Below are positions 53,649-63,307 of a stretch of 64,000 nucleotides of DNA, piece after piece. A program made the translations under genes and the position numbers. How positions within the stretch are numbered: the first letter of the stretch is position 1; every line of letters begins with the position of its first letter. This DNA comes from Haemophilus sp. (GTDB lineage: Bacteria; Pseudomonadota; Gammaproteobacteria; Enterobacterales; Pasteurellaceae). The notes beneath the pieces were generated by a model. The model ran no database searches. It was given only the letters and a program-made list of their open reading frames with translations, and was not told the DNA's origin. Location: positions 347,537 to 411,536 of the forward strand of contig JAHZCD010000001.1 in assembly GCA_019423025.1 (NCBI GenBank). The letters are read 5' to 3'.

Positions 53649-54545
53649 TTATTTCACTTGCTGTTCTAAAAACAAGATCATCTGCAATGCAATATCAATG
53701 CCACTGGTCTTCTCAATCATTTCTAATCCAGGACTGGCATTCACTTCGAGCACCAATAAACCTTCTTTTGAACGAATCAAATCAACACCCGCCACGGCAA
53801 GCCCTAAAGCTTTAGTCGCACGAATAGCGATGGATTTTTCATCTTCGGTAAGTTTAACTTTTTCTGCTGTGCCACCACGGTGAAAATTCGCACGAAACTC
53901 GCCGTCTTGCCCCATACGTTGCATAGTAGCGACGACTTTATCACCGATCACAAAACAGCGAATATCTGTCCCTTTTGCCTCTTCTACAAAATCTTGCAAT
54001 AAAACAGGCACATTCGCATCTTTTAACGTTTCTAAAATACTGACCGCACTTAGTGGACGTTCGGCTAAGATCACGCCAATCCCTTGTGACCCTTTTAAGG
54101 TTTTAATAATCATTGGAGCGGTTGTTTGCTTAATGGCTTGTTTCGGCGCAACTTCACAACCTGATAAAACTGAATTCGGTACTGCAATGCCCTGCTCCAA
54201 TAACATCTGCAAACTTCGCCATTTATCGCGAGCAGCTAAAAATGCCTGTTCTTTATTGAGGCAATAGACACCCTTTCCTTGTAAATGACGCAATACCGCA
54301 CAACCCATTTGGGTACTTGTCGTCCCAAAACGTGGTAACACTGCATCATAATTGGGCAATAAATAAGGCTCACTTTCTGCATTTTGTTGATAATACAAAG
54401 AAAAGTGCGGTTGATTTTTGTCGAGTTTTAAAATGCAACGATTAGGATCCAAAATATCCATTTGATGCCCGCAACTTTCTGCTGCTTCTTTTAAACGCTG
54501 GCAGCTATAAAGGCGAGGCTCGCGGCAAAGCATCAATAATTTCAT
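53649..54545 (-). CDS. rimK: Ribosomal protein S6 modification ligase RimK
   Basis: A 298-residue ATP-grasp enzyme that adds glutamates to the C-terminus of ribosomal protein S6. ATP-grasp elements: MIIKTLKGSQGIGVILAE, VPVLLQDFVEEAKGTDIRCFV, VDLIRSKEGLLVLEVNASPGLEMIE. Length matches E. coli RimK (300). It is divergent from grxA, the usual neighbour in Haemophilus and enterics. Confidence 0.94.
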   Translation of the reverse strand: MKLLMLCREPRLYSCQRLKEAAESCGHQMDILDPNRCILKLDKNQPHFSLYYQQNAESEPYLLPNYDAVLPRFGTTSTQMGCAVLRHLQGKGVYCLNKEQAFLAARDKWRSLQMLLEQGIAVPNSVLSGCEVAPKQAIKQTTAPMIIKTLKGSQGIGVILAERPLSAVSILETLKDANVPVLLQDFVEEAKGTDIRCFVIGDKVVATMQRMGQDGEFRANFHRGGTAEKVKLTEDEKSIAIRATKALGLAVAGVDLIRSKEGLLVLEVNASPGLEMIEKTSGIDIALQMILFLEQQVK

Positions 54546-54675
54546 TCAGTTATACCCTTAGGAAAAGAAGAGTTGATATATTACACCAATCACAATAATC
54601 CTGAAAAATGATTTCTGCTTTTGTGGAAATAGAGTAAAATCATTAGGAATTTTGTTTAAATAAAAGGAAAATTTT

Positions 54676-54939
54676 ATGTTCGTAGTTATTTTTGGTCGTC
54701 CTGGCTGCCCTTATTGTGTACGTGCAAAAAACCTTGCTGAAAAATTAAAAGGTGAAGTAGCGGATTTCGATTATCGCTATGTAGATATTATCGCTGAAGG
54801 CATTTCTAAAGCAGATTTATCAAAATCTGTCGGTAAAGAAGTGGAAACTGTGCCACAAATCTTTATCGATGAAAAACCAATCGGTGGTTGCACTGATTTC
54901 GAAGCATTAATGAAAGAACAATTTAACGTTATTGCTTAA
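54676..54939 (+). CDS. grxA: Glutaredoxin 1
   Basis: An 87-residue dithiol glutaredoxin that reduces ribonucleotide reductase and other disulfides with glutathione. The active site is GRPGCPYCVRA. Glutathione-binding blocks are ETVPQIFIDEKPIGGCTDFEAL. Length is standard for GrxA (85). An AAAGGAA ribosome binding site precedes the start. Confidence 0.96.
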   Translation: MFVVIFGRPGCPYCVRAKNLAEKLKGEVADFDYRYVDIIAEGISKADLSKSVGKEVETVPQIFIDEKPIGGCTDFEALMKEQFNVIA

Positions 54940-54955
54940 TTTTTGCTAAAAACAT

Positions 54956-54987
54956 AAAAGTGCGGTTAATTTCAACCGCACTTTTTT
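54956..54987. terminator. Bidirectional uptake-signal terminator between grxA and lacZ
   Basis: AAAAGTGCGGTT and AACCGCACTTTT face each other across a short loop, with a T-run. Confidence 0.85.
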
Positions 54988-54995
54988 ATTTCATC

Positions 54996-57900
54996 TTAGT
55001 TAATTTGTAGCGAGATCGACCAATCCCACTCCGTTTCATTCAAACGATATTGTTCTTTTAATACAGGTCCACAAGAGTTGGATCCTACCCCACTCATTTT
55101 ATAATCCACACACAAGATCGTACTGCCACTTTTCTCCAAATCATATTGGTGCTTTTTACTGCCCAATTCTTCTTGAGAATAAGGCGAAACATTCATGCTA
55201 AAAGGCACATGACTTTGCACGATAAAACAATCAGCCGAATTCGCCACCTTCACTTCACGACAACCATAGTGACTGCCATTTTCTTGCGGCTTTAAATAAG
55301 GTACATGATTACTTTCTGGTATTGTCTTATAACGACCGAAAGCCGTGGCGTGATGTTTATCCAGATAACTTTCCGTTGGACCATAGCCTACATACTCCAC
55401 TTGGTTAAATCCTTGATTAAGGAAGAAACGCAAACCAAAGCGTGGTAAGAATGGCAAGTGCGGTTGTTTTTCAGCATGAATATTGATGCGAAGTAATCCA
55501 TTTTGCTCAATACGATACACCACATGCAATGTCAGAATTCGCGCTTTTGATACGGCAACCAATCCTAATTTAAAGGTAATTTCAACCGCACTTTCCTGCT
55601 CAGTTACACGGTAATCATAGACTCGACTCGTCGCACGATCGTAACCTGCTGCAAGCCAATATGCTTTCATTAAACTATCATTATCTAAAGGCGCTCGCCA
55701 AATATTAAAATCGGCAGCTTGATTCAACCACGGCTCGCCCGCTTTGCGAATTTGTTGAATAGTGCCTTTATATTGATCAAACTGGTATTCAATATCTGCC
55801 ACTTTAACTAAAATTAAATTGGCATGTTCTGAAACAGAAATCGGTTGGAGATTTGATTTGAGCTCATCAGCGAATAAATGAGGTTGCTCCGACAAAATGA
55901 TCTGATCAAATCCCAAACTGTGCCCTTGGGGAATTAAGCCCGTTTCTGTTTTTTGATGATAGGTCAATGTTAAAACTTGTAATGAACCGTTACTTGCCGG
56001 CAATGTTAAAGGCAAAAGTGAAGTTGATTTTGGTGCAATGTTTAAACCATCTATTTGGCCTTCTTGTATAACAGCAAAATCTTCGGTGATTTGATAATGA
56101 ATCGAAATGGCCTCTGCCGCATCCGTAAAATCCAAATAATTTTTGAGTTCAACATGACCATTTTTTAAGGTAGCACGAAGTGGACGATACACATTTTTGT
56201 ATTCCAACAAATTGCTTTGAATTTGACGGTCAGCCGTCACTAATCCATCGGCACAAAAATTACCGTCATTCGGTTTGTCATTAAAATCCCCGCCATAGCC
56301 CATCTTGCTTGAGTTTGGCAAATAAGGCGAATGATTGCACCACTCCCACACAAAGCCACCACAAGCGCCTGCATGTCGTTCCATGACTTTAAAATAATCT
56401 TCCGTATCTCCGCAAGAATTCCCCATCGCATGCAAATATTCACAGAAAAGATACGGCTTTTGATTTTTGGCATCGGCAAAATAAGCATCCAATTCTTCCG
56501 TACTGGTGTACATTTCGCTATGAAAATCTAAATTGGATGTGTCATTTTGATGCGCTGAATGTTGAAAGATCGCATTTTCATAATGCACTAAGCGACTTGG
56601 ATCGCGCTGTTTCACCCAAGCGGCAGCTTGCTCAAAGTTCTCACCGTAACCACTTTCATTTCCCAATGACCAAATCACAACAGAAGGACGATTTTTATCT
56701 CGCTCAACATTGGCATAAGTGCGGTCTAAAATGGCTTGATTAAATTCGGAGCTTCGAGCCATATAACAATAATTGTCGATTGTTTTTTGACGAATTGCGT
56801 CATGATCAATCTCTGTTTTTACCCCTAATAAAATGCTTGTTTCTGGCGACTCTACATAGACTGCATTCGTGCCGTGTGATTCAATATCACTTTCCGCAAT
56901 CACATAAAAACCATATTCATCACACAATTCAGTAAACCAAGGTGCATTAGGATAATGCGCTGTGCGAATGGCATTAAAATTATGCTGTTTCATTAAGCGT
57001 AAATCTTGCAACGCTTGTTCGCGACTAATGACATAACCAGTGTTAGGATCGCTATCGTGACGATTAACGCCTTTAAACTTTATCACTTGTCCGTTAAATA
57101 ACATTACACCATTCTTTACTTCGATATGACGCAAACCAACCTTTTGGCAAATTACTTCTGATCCATATTGCAAAATCAACGTGTATAAACGAGGGTTCTC
57201 CGCATGCCATAATTGTGCATTTTCAATTTCAGCATGAAATGCATGCCCTTTTTGTTCAATTATCAATTCGCCTTGAGGATCAAATAATTGCCAAGAAATG
57301 GATTGTTCGCATTCTACAAACTGACAGGCCACATGTAATTGAGCCTTGGTAAGGTCTTTATTCAATTGCATTTGAATAAAGAAATCTTGTAAGTAATTTC
57401 TTTCTCGCGCTAACAGATAAACATCTCGGAAAATACCGGACATTCGGAATTTGTCTTGGTCTTCCAAATAACTACCATCACACCATTTCAATACTAAAAC
57501 ATGTAAGTGATTTTCCCCTTGTTGTAAAAAATCAGTGATATCAAATTCGCTAGTGCAATGACTAATTTGGCTGTAGCCCACAAACTGTTGATTCACATAC
57601 ACAAATAAGCAGCTATCTACCCCTTCAAAATTTAAGAGATATCGTTTTTCTGGATTGATTTCAACATTAAAAACGCGGTGATACAAACCGCAAGGATTTT
57701 CAATGGGCACATAAGGCGGATCAAAAGGGAAAGGATAATTTACATTAGTATATTGATGATTATCGTAACCATGATTTTGCCAATTGGAAGGAACAGGGAT
57801 TTTATCTGTAAATGAAAAATGAAGAAAATCTTGAGGCAAGTGAGTATAGCTTTCAAAATAAGCAAAATCCCATTCACTATTTAGTAAGGTAAAGTAATGG

Positions 57901-58022
57901 GAAAATTCTCGTGTCTTTTTGACCGCACTTTCTGTTGAAGAAAAAGGAATAAAATAAGCATGATGTGGTGTGGTATTCACGTGCAAGGTTTGCGGATCTT
58001 CAAAATAACGAGGCAACGGCAT
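54996..58022 (-). CDS. lacZ: Beta-galactosidase (glycoside hydrolase family 2)
   Basis: A 1008-residue cytosolic enzyme. The sugar-binding and jelly-roll N-terminus is followed by the TIM barrel. The acid/base Glu456 lies in WSLGNESGYG and the nucleophile Glu528 in PYLFCEYLHAMGN. Metal and substrate residues are visible in AESDIESHG and NRHDSD. A C-terminal small-chain domain is present (YVGYGPTESYLDKH). No lacY or lacI adjoins it. A CRP site and a terminator-like hairpin precede it. It accounts for the ONPG-positive phenotype of some H. parainfluenzae. Confidence 0.95.
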   Translation of the reverse strand: MPLPRYFEDPQTLHVNTTPHHAYFIPFSSTESAVKKTREFSHYFTLLNSEWDFAYFESYTHLPQDFLHFSFTDKIPVPSNWQNHGYDNHQYTNVNYPFPFDPPYVPIENPCGLYHRVFNVEINPEKRYLLNFEGVDSCLFVYVNQQFVGYSQISHCTSEFDITDFLQQGENHLHVLVLKWCDGSYLEDQDKFRMSGIFRDVYLLARERNYLQDFFIQMQLNKDLTKAQLHVACQFVECEQSISWQLFDPQGELIIEQKGHAFHAEIENAQLWHAENPRLYTLILQYGSEVICQKVGLRHIEVKNGVMLFNGQVIKFKGVNRHDSDPNTGYVISREQALQDLRLMKQHNFNAIRTAHYPNAPWFTELCDEYGFYVIAESDIESHGTNAVYVESPETSILLGVKTEIDHDAIRQKTIDNYCYMARSSEFNQAILDRTYANVERDKNRPSVVIWSLGNESGYGENFEQAAAWVKQRDPSRLVHYENAIFQHSAHQNDTSNLDFHSEMYTSTEELDAYFADAKNQKPYLFCEYLHAMGNSCGDTEDYFKVMERHAGACGGFVWEWCNHSPYLPNSSKMGYGGDFNDKPNDGNFCADGLVTADRQIQSNLLEYKNVYRPLRATLKNGHVELKNYLDFTDAAEAISIHYQITEDFAVIQEGQIDGLNIAPKSTSLLPLTLPASNGSLQVLTLTYHQKTETGLIPQGHSLGFDQIILSEQPHLFADELKSNLQPISVSEHANLILVKVADIEYQFDQYKGTIQQIRKAGEPWLNQAADFNIWRAPLDNDSLMKAYWLAAGYDRATSRVYDYRVTEQESAVEITFKLGLVAVSKARILTLHVVYRIEQNGLLRINIHAEKQPHLPFLPRFGLRFFLNQGFNQVEYVGYGPTESYLDKHHATAFGRYKTIPESNHVPYLKPQENGSHYGCREVKVANSADCFIVQSHVPFSMNVSPYSQEELGSKKHQYDLEKSGSTILCVDYKMSGVGSNSCGPVLKEQYRLNETEWDWSISLQIN

Positions 58023-58052
58023 AAAAACTCCTAATGCAATTTAGACACATAA

Positions 58053-58077
58053 AAAAGGGCGCCAGAATGACGCCCAC
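58053..58077 (-). terminator. Intrinsic-terminator-like hairpin between manA and lacZ
   Basis: On the minus strand GGGCGtcattctggCGCCC is followed by TTTTTT, 30 bases before the lacZ start. It could end manA transcripts. If lacZ is transcribed from the CRP-linked region just upstream, it would act as a leader attenuator. Confidence 0.7.
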
Positions 58078-58120
58078 TATACCTAAAATCTTCGACTAAT
58101 CTACCAATAAGTTCACAAAT

Positions 58121-58136
58121 CGTGATAGTTATCACA
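58121..58136 (-). promoter_or_regulatory. CRP site upstream of lacZ
   Basis: On the minus strand TGTGATAACTATCACG matches TGTGA-N6-TCACA at nine of ten positions. It lies about 106 bases upstream of the lacZ start, downstream of manA. Confidence 0.75.
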
Positions 58137-58143
58137 TTAATTT

Positions 58144-59343
58144 TTATGGCAATTTTGCTAAGAAGGCATAACCGCCTTTTTCACTCATTATCTCAACATT
58201 AGAATTCGCTGTAATGAATGCTGACTCACCTTGTTTCAAGGTAAGTGCAGTTGATTTTTCTTGTATTTTCAGCTCACCTTGCATCACCAACAAAATACCC
58301 GCACTTTGAAGATTTACTTTAGTATGCTTTTCGGGTTCGACACGAATTTGAGCTAAAGCAAAATCGTTTACTGGCGTTTTATAAGTAAATTCTGACTGAT
58401 TTTGAGGCGCGGCTGAGATAATTTTAGGTGTTACTTCGCGACAATCCACAATTTTTAATAATTCGACAATATCGACATATTTTGGTGTTAATCCACCACG
58501 AATCACATTATCAGAACAGGCCATTAACTCCACGTTTTGTCCGCGAAGGTAAGCATGAGGAATGCCTGCATCTTGGAAAATTCCCTCTCCTTCTTTTAAA
58601 TGCACGATATTAAAGAGATAAAAACACACCAAGCCTGCATCTAATTTTTCAGGCGAAATCGCCATGGCTTCCATCGTATAAAGCACCCAATAATCAGGGT
58701 TATCTAGCGCTAACTCGCTATTTTTATAAGGCTGTTGGTTGGCTTCAATAATGGGCAATAGCCAATTTGCGAGCGTTGATTGATCCGCTAACATCACATC
58801 CGCATAAAATTCAGCAAGGCTTTGTGTGCTTAGTTTTTCAGCCAAAGGTTGCAAAGAGGGGCGCGCATTTAATGTGGCAAGAATTTGAGATTTTGTTTTA
58901 AAACCATGTAAAAGCCAGAAATCAGATAAAGCAATCATCATTTCTGGTTTGTGATTTCTATCTTTATAAGTCCGAGTGCTGTCTGTTAATGCCACGCCTT
59001 TTGCATTTTCAGCCTCAAAGCCCTTTTCAGCTTGAGACTTAGTCGGATGCAATTGAATCGATAACGGCTTTTCAACATCTAAAATCTTTAACAAATAAGG
59101 GAGTTCATCGCCAAATTGCTGACGACTTGCTTGCCCAAGTGCGGTCGGATTTTGCAATAAAAATTCAATAAGGGATTGCTTACCTGTTACATCCTCAATT
59201 TCAGAAGGTGCTGATGGATGAGCACCTAACCACCACTCTGCACAAGGTTGATCTTTCGCTGAATGTAATCCAATCAATGATGCAATATAGTTTTTTCCGC
59301 CCCATGCATAATGCTGTACTTGGCCAGTTAATCGATAAATCAT
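58144..59343 (-). CDS. manA: Mannose-6-phosphate isomerase
   Basis: A 399-residue zinc enzyme interconverting mannose 6-phosphate and fructose 6-phosphate. N-terminal blocks YAWGGKNYIASLIGL and CAEWWLGAHPSAPSE, metal-binding LSIQLHPTKSQAEKGF, DRNHKPEMMIAL, and the signature GIPHAYLRGQNVELMACSDNVIRGGLTPKY (seen in two adjoining parts) identify type I ManA. It sits between crr and lacZ. It would feed mannose into glycolysis after PTS uptake. Confidence 0.96.
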   Translation of the reverse strand: MIYRLTGQVQHYAWGGKNYIASLIGLHSAKDQPCAEWWLGAHPSAPSEIEDVTGKQSLIEFLLQNPTALGQASRQQFGDELPYLLKILDVEKPLSIQLHPTKSQAEKGFEAENAKGVALTDSTRTYKDRNHKPEMMIALSDFWLLHGFKTKSQILATLNARPSLQPLAEKLSTQSLAEFYADVMLADQSTLANWLLPIIEANQQPYKNSELALDNPDYWVLYTMEAMAISPEKLDAGLVCFYLFNIVHLKEGEGIFQDAGIPHAYLRGQNVELMACSDNVIRGGLTPKYVDIVELLKIVDCREVTPKIISAAPQNQSEFTYKTPVNDFALAQIRVEPEKHTKVNLQSAGILLVMQGELKIQEKSTALTLKQGESAFITANSNVEIMSEKGGYAFLAKLP

Positions 59344-59378
59344 CTTTACCTTCTTTAAAAAAGAATAAGGATAAAAAA

Positions 59379-59405
59379 ATCCGCTTATTTAAAGCGGATC
59401 TTTTA
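59379..59405 (-). terminator. Terminator of ptsHI-crr
   Basis: On the minus strand GATCCGCTTTAAATAAGCGG is followed by ATTTTTTTAT, just after the crr stop. Confidence 0.85.
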
Positions 59406-59416
59406 GTCTATAAATC

Positions 59417-59917
59417 TTATTTTGTTAAACTTAAAACAACCGATTCTCCAGCAATCACTTCACCCGATTTTTTCTCGATAGATGAAATTTCATCCATGTT
59501 AGAGATAACCACTGGTGTTAAAACTGATTTTGCTTTTGATTCTAATGTTGCTAAATCAAATTCGATTACTGTGTCGCCGCGTTTTACGCTTTGACCTTCG
59601 TGTGCGATGCGAGTGAATCCTTCACCTTTCAATTCAACGGTATCAATACCGAAGTGAACGAATAATTCAACACCCTCTTTTGATTCCATTGAAAACGCAT
59701 GGTTGGTTTCAAAAATTTTACCAATTACACCATCAACAGGCGCAACAATTTTGTTACCTGTTGGGCGAATCGCGATACCATCACCTACGATTTTTTCAGA
59801 GAAAACAACATCTGGTACATCTTCGATGTTCACAATCTCACCAGAAAGTGGCGCATAAATTTCGACTTCCACTGTTTTGTTTTCTTTTGAACCAAATAAT
59901 TTGTCAAATAAGCCCAT
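59417..59917 (-). CDS. crr: PTS glucose-specific EIIA component
   Basis: A 166-residue soluble phosphocarrier. The active-site His88 is in GVELFVHFGIDTVELKGEGF, with the partner His73 in TNHAFSMES (His90 and His75 in E. coli numbering). In relatives the unphosphorylated form blocks other permeases, and the phosphorylated form activates adenylate cyclase. It is the last gene of ptsH-ptsI-crr. In Haemophilus, cAMP made under its control also drives competence. Confidence 0.96.
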   Translation of the reverse strand: MGLFDKLFGSKENKTVEVEIYAPLSGEIVNIEDVPDVVFSEKIVGDGIAIRPTGNKIVAPVDGVIGKIFETNHAFSMESKEGVELFVHFGIDTVELKGEGFTRIAHEGQSVKRGDTVIEFDLATLESKAKSVLTPVVISNMDEISSIEKKSGEVIAGESVVLSLTK

Positions 59918-59976
59918 TTTAATCTCCTATCTATTAAAGATGGCTAGTATTTTAACGTAAAACTCTGTTTTTGTAT

Positions 59977-61704
59977 CTAGTTTAACGATTTTTCTGCTAA
60001 AAAAGCTTGAATTAATTGCTCAATTTCAGCAGCGGTTGGTTTTTGTAATGCTTCATCAGCTAAGGCTTTCACCTCTTGATAATTCACATGACGAATTAAT
60101 TTTTTAATACGTGGCACAGAAATTGCACTCATACTAAATTCATCTAAGCCCATACCGAGTAACAATAAGGTTGCTCGTTCATCACCGGCTAACTCACCAC
60201 ACATACCAGTCCACTTGCCTTCTGCATGAGAGGCATCAATCACTTGTTTAATCAAGCCTAGCACTGAAGGTGACATTGGATTGTATAAGTGAGAAATTAA
60301 TTCGTTACCACGGTCAACAGCTAAGGTATATTGGGTTAAATCGTTTGTACCAATACTGAAGAAATCCACTTCTTTCGCTAAGAATTTTGCATTGACTGCT
60401 GCAGATGGGGTTTCAACCATGACACCCACTTGGATGTTTTCATCAAAAGCTTTACCTTCTGCACGTAATTCTGCTTTTAAGGTTTCAAGCACAGATTTTA
60501 ATTCGCGAATTTCTTCTACCGAAATAATCATCGGGAACATCACGGCAAGTTTACCAAACGCAGAAGCACGTAATACGGCTCTTAATTGTGCGTGTAAAAT
60601 CTCACGACGATCAAGGGCAATACGTACCGCACGCCATCCTAAGAATGGATTCATTTCTTTTGGTAAATTTAAATATGGAAGCTCTTTGTCTCCACCGATA
60701 TCCATGGTACGTAATACCACTAGGCGACCTTCCATTGCTTCAACCACTTCTTTATAAGCAATGAACTGCTCTTCTTCGCTTGGCAATTGATCACGATCCA
60801 TAAAGAGGAATTCAGTACGGTATAAACCCACCCCTTCTGCACCATTACGGTGTGCGCCTTCGCAATCACGAATCGTACCAATATTTGCAACCACTTCCAC
60901 TTTATGACCGTCAAGGGTAACTGCAGGCAAATCTTTTAATTTCGCTAATTCTGCTTTTTCTTCAGCAAGTTTTGCTTCTAGTGTTTTTAATTCATCAATT
61001 TCAGCTTGAGTCGGATTCACGTAAACACGGTTGTTCACGGCATCTAAAATAAGATAATCACCTGTATTCACTCGAGCTGTGACATCATTCGTCCCTACAA
61101 TGGCCGGCAATTCAAGTGAACGAGCCATAATTGAAGTGTGAGATGTTCTACCACCAATATCAGTGATAAAACCTAATACTTTTTCTAAGTTTAATTGAGC
61201 AGTTTCTGATGGAGTTAAATCGTAAGCCACAAGGATGGATTCTTCAGTAATATCACCAAGATCCACAATATGCATGCCTAAAATATTTTTGATTAAACGA
61301 TTACCGATATCGCGAATATCACCCGCACGTTCTTTTAAGTATTCATCATCAATTTCAGACAACATTTCAACTTGTTGATCGATGATTTTACTTGCTGCCA
61401 CACTCGCATTCACTTTGTTTGAACGAAGATAATCAATAATTTCCTCTTCTAACTCTTCATCTTCAAGGATCATTAAATGGCCTTCAAAGATGGCCGCTTT
61501 TTCTTCACCTAAGGATTTTAATGCACGTTGATGAATAGAATTAAGTTGCTCAACGGCCGCTTCACGGCCTGCATAAAAACGGGCAACTTCTGCCTCAACT
61601 TGATCTTCTGAAATTTTTTGCGTATCAAGAACAATTTTTTCTTCTTTTAATACTAAGGCTTTACCAAAAACAATACCTGGTGACGCTGGAATACCTGTAA
61701 TCAT
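59977..61704 (-). CDS. ptsI: PTS enzyme I
   Basis: A 575-residue phosphotransferase moving phosphate from phosphoenolpyruvate to HPr. The phosphorylated His189 is in GGRTSHTSIMARSLELPAIVG. The PEP-binding C-terminal domain shows DIGGDKELPYL and FFSIGTNDLTQYTLAVDR. The catalytic Cys lies in WTGMCGELAGD. Length is identical to E. coli EI. It lies between ptsH and crr. Confidence 0.98.
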   Translation of the reverse strand: MITGIPASPGIVFGKALVLKEEKIVLDTQKISEDQVEAEVARFYAGREAAVEQLNSIHQRALKSLGEEKAAIFEGHLMILEDEELEEEIIDYLRSNKVNASVAASKIIDQQVEMLSEIDDEYLKERAGDIRDIGNRLIKNILGMHIVDLGDITEESILVAYDLTPSETAQLNLEKVLGFITDIGGRTSHTSIMARSLELPAIVGTNDVTARVNTGDYLILDAVNNRVYVNPTQAEIDELKTLEAKLAEEKAELAKLKDLPAVTLDGHKVEVVANIGTIRDCEGAHRNGAEGVGLYRTEFLFMDRDQLPSEEEQFIAYKEVVEAMEGRLVVLRTMDIGGDKELPYLNLPKEMNPFLGWRAVRIALDRREILHAQLRAVLRASAFGKLAVMFPMIISVEEIRELKSVLETLKAELRAEGKAFDENIQVGVMVETPSAAVNAKFLAKEVDFFSIGTNDLTQYTLAVDRGNELISHLYNPMSPSVLGLIKQVIDASHAEGKWTGMCGELAGDERATLLLLGMGLDEFSMSAISVPRIKKLIRHVNYQEVKALADEALQKPTAAEIEQLIQAFLAEKSLN

Positions 61705-61747
61705 ACTTTTACCTTCCGAGATAATTTATTAAAGGTTAGATAAACAA

Positions 61748-61775
61748 TAGCCATAGAATAGAAATCCTATGGCTA
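61748..61775 (-). repeat. Stem-loop between ptsH and ptsI
   Basis: TAGCCATAG and CTATGGCTA form a 9-bp stem. Only a weak T-rich stretch follows on the minus strand. It probably sets the relative level of HPr and enzyme I by partial termination or RNA processing. Confidence 0.55.
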
Positions 61776-61783
61776 ATCGTAAA

Positions 61784-62041
61784 TTATTCTAAAGTAGGAA
61801 TTAATGCGACTAAATGTTCAACGGCTTGTTGTTCGTCTTCACCTTCCGCCGAGATGGTGATTACAGTTCCTTGCGTTAAGCCTAAGGTTTGTAGCTTAAA
61901 TAGGCTTTTCGCACTTGCACTTTTACCACCAGAAGTCACTGTTACATCAGAAGCAAATGCTTTCGCTTCTTTCACAAATTGCGCCGCTGGACGGGTGTGT
62001 AAACCATTAGGAGCTGTAATTTCTACATCTTTTGAGAACAT
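61784..62041 (-). CDS. ptsH: PTS phosphocarrier HPr
   Basis: An 85-residue protein passing phosphate from enzyme I to sugar-specific EIIs. The active-site His15 is in APNGLHTRPAAQFVKEA, and the regulatory-loop Ser46 region is GKSASAKSLFKLQTLGL. It is nearly identical to the E. coli protein. It is the first gene of ptsHI-crr, behind a CRP-linked promoter. Confidence 0.98.
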   Translation of the reverse strand: MFSKDVEITAPNGLHTRPAAQFVKEAKAFASDVTVTSGGKSASAKSLFKLQTLGLTQGTVITISAEGEDEQQAVEHLVALIPTLE

Positions 62042-62089
62042 AATGTTACCTCTATAGTAATTGTAAAATTTAGTCTATAAATCCGCTGT

Positions 62090-62151
62090 AGTATCTCTAT
62101 TAAATGCCCAATAATCAAGGCTAAACACAAAAAAACTTGAGCTACATCACG
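62090..62151 (-). promoter_or_regulatory. ptsH promoter with class I CRP site
   Basis: On the minus strand, -35 TTGATT (62113-62118) and -10 GATACT (62090-62095) are 17 bp apart. A CRP-like site (CTTGAGCTACATCACG on plus, 62136-62151) is centred about 60 bases before the expected start, the class I spacing. One half-site is good, the other degenerate. Confidence 0.6.
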
Positions 62152-62193
62152 AAATTAGAGGTACTTTATACCTAATTTACAGTAAATTGTCTA

Positions 62194-63231
62194 CTATACA
62201 GAAAAATGACGCTGTGATTTCGTCTCACTCAAGCTTTCAATGAGGCGATGATAATTCTCATAGCGTATAGGTGAAATCCGACCTGCTTCGACAGCCTCAC
62301 GTAATGCACAGCCAGGATCGTTCAAATGCTTACAATCTCGGAATTTACATGTACCTAAGACATATTGAAATTCACGATAGCCTTTGGTGATCTGTTCTGG
62401 CTCCAAATGCCATAAACCAAACTCACGAATGCCTGGTGAATCAATCAAATTACCGCCTTGTGGCAAATGATATAAGCGAGAAGAAGTTGTGGTATGTTGC
62501 CCCAAACCCGAGGTTTCACTGATGCCACCGACTTGCGCATTGACCGTTGGTAAAATATGGTTAATTAAACTGGATTTGCCTACCCCTGACTGTCCCACAA
62601 AAATGGATGTTCCATCACTTAAAAGTGCGGTCAATTTTTCCATATTTTTTCCAGTTTCAGCAGAAATGATGATGGTCTGATAACCAATATCACGGTAAAT
62701 CTGTAACTGACTTTCCACTTCCTGCTCTTGCTCCGAATTCAGTAAATCGCCTTTATTTACCACGATGACTGGCTCGATCCCCGCATTTTCACACACCACT
62801 AAATAACGATCGATAATATTGAGTGAAAGTACTGGCACAACCGCAGAAACAATAATAATACGATCGATATTCGCCGCGATTGGTTTCAACCCATCATAAT
62901 AATCTGGGCGAGCAATTTCATTTTGTCTTGGGTGAATGGCTTCAATCACACCGCTCACACCTTGGAGCTGTTCATTGCCTTGTCGCCAAATCACTTTGTC
63001 TCCAACCACGAGACTAGAAAGTGTACGACGTAAATTACAGCGGAAAATTTCGCCTTGTGCGTTTTCTACGTCTGCATGAACCGAATAACGCGTGACCACT
63101 ACCCCATCTTGGCTTTCGCCTAGCATATCATCTTGCCATTCCACTTCTTTCTTCTTGTGGCGATGCAAAGCTTTCGCGTTATTTGATTGAATTCGACGAG
63201 TTTGATTTTGCGTTAGTTTACGTTTGCTCAT
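62194..63231 (-). CDS. rsgA: Ribosome small-subunit GTPase RsgA
   Basis: A 345-residue circularly permuted GTPase that aids late 30S maturation. An N-terminal OB-fold is followed by G4 (VVNKGD), then G1 (FVGQSGVGKSSLIN) and G3 (DSPGIREFG). The C-terminal zinc module has CKFRDCKHLNDPGCALREAV. The permuted G4-G1-G3 order is diagnostic. It is divergent from orn, as in many gamma-proteobacteria. Confidence 0.97.
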   Translation of the reverse strand: MSKRKLTQNQTRRIQSNNAKALHRHKKKEVEWQDDMLGESQDGVVVTRYSVHADVENAQGEIFRCNLRRTLSSLVVGDKVIWRQGNEQLQGVSGVIEAIHPRQNEIARPDYYDGLKPIAANIDRIIIVSAVVPVLSLNIIDRYLVVCENAGIEPVIVVNKGDLLNSEQEQEVESQLQIYRDIGYQTIIISAETGKNMEKLTALLSDGTSIFVGQSGVGKSSLINHILPTVNAQVGGISETSGLGQHTTTSSRLYHLPQGGNLIDSPGIREFGLWHLEPEQITKGYREFQYVLGTCKFRDCKHLNDPGCALREAVEAGRISPIRYENYHRLIESLSETKSQRHFSV

Positions 63232-63307
63232 AAAGTGCGGTCGTTTTTTCCGATGTTTTTCGTTAAAATAAACGGGATTAAAAAATGTTCATAGGATACC
63301 TTATATT

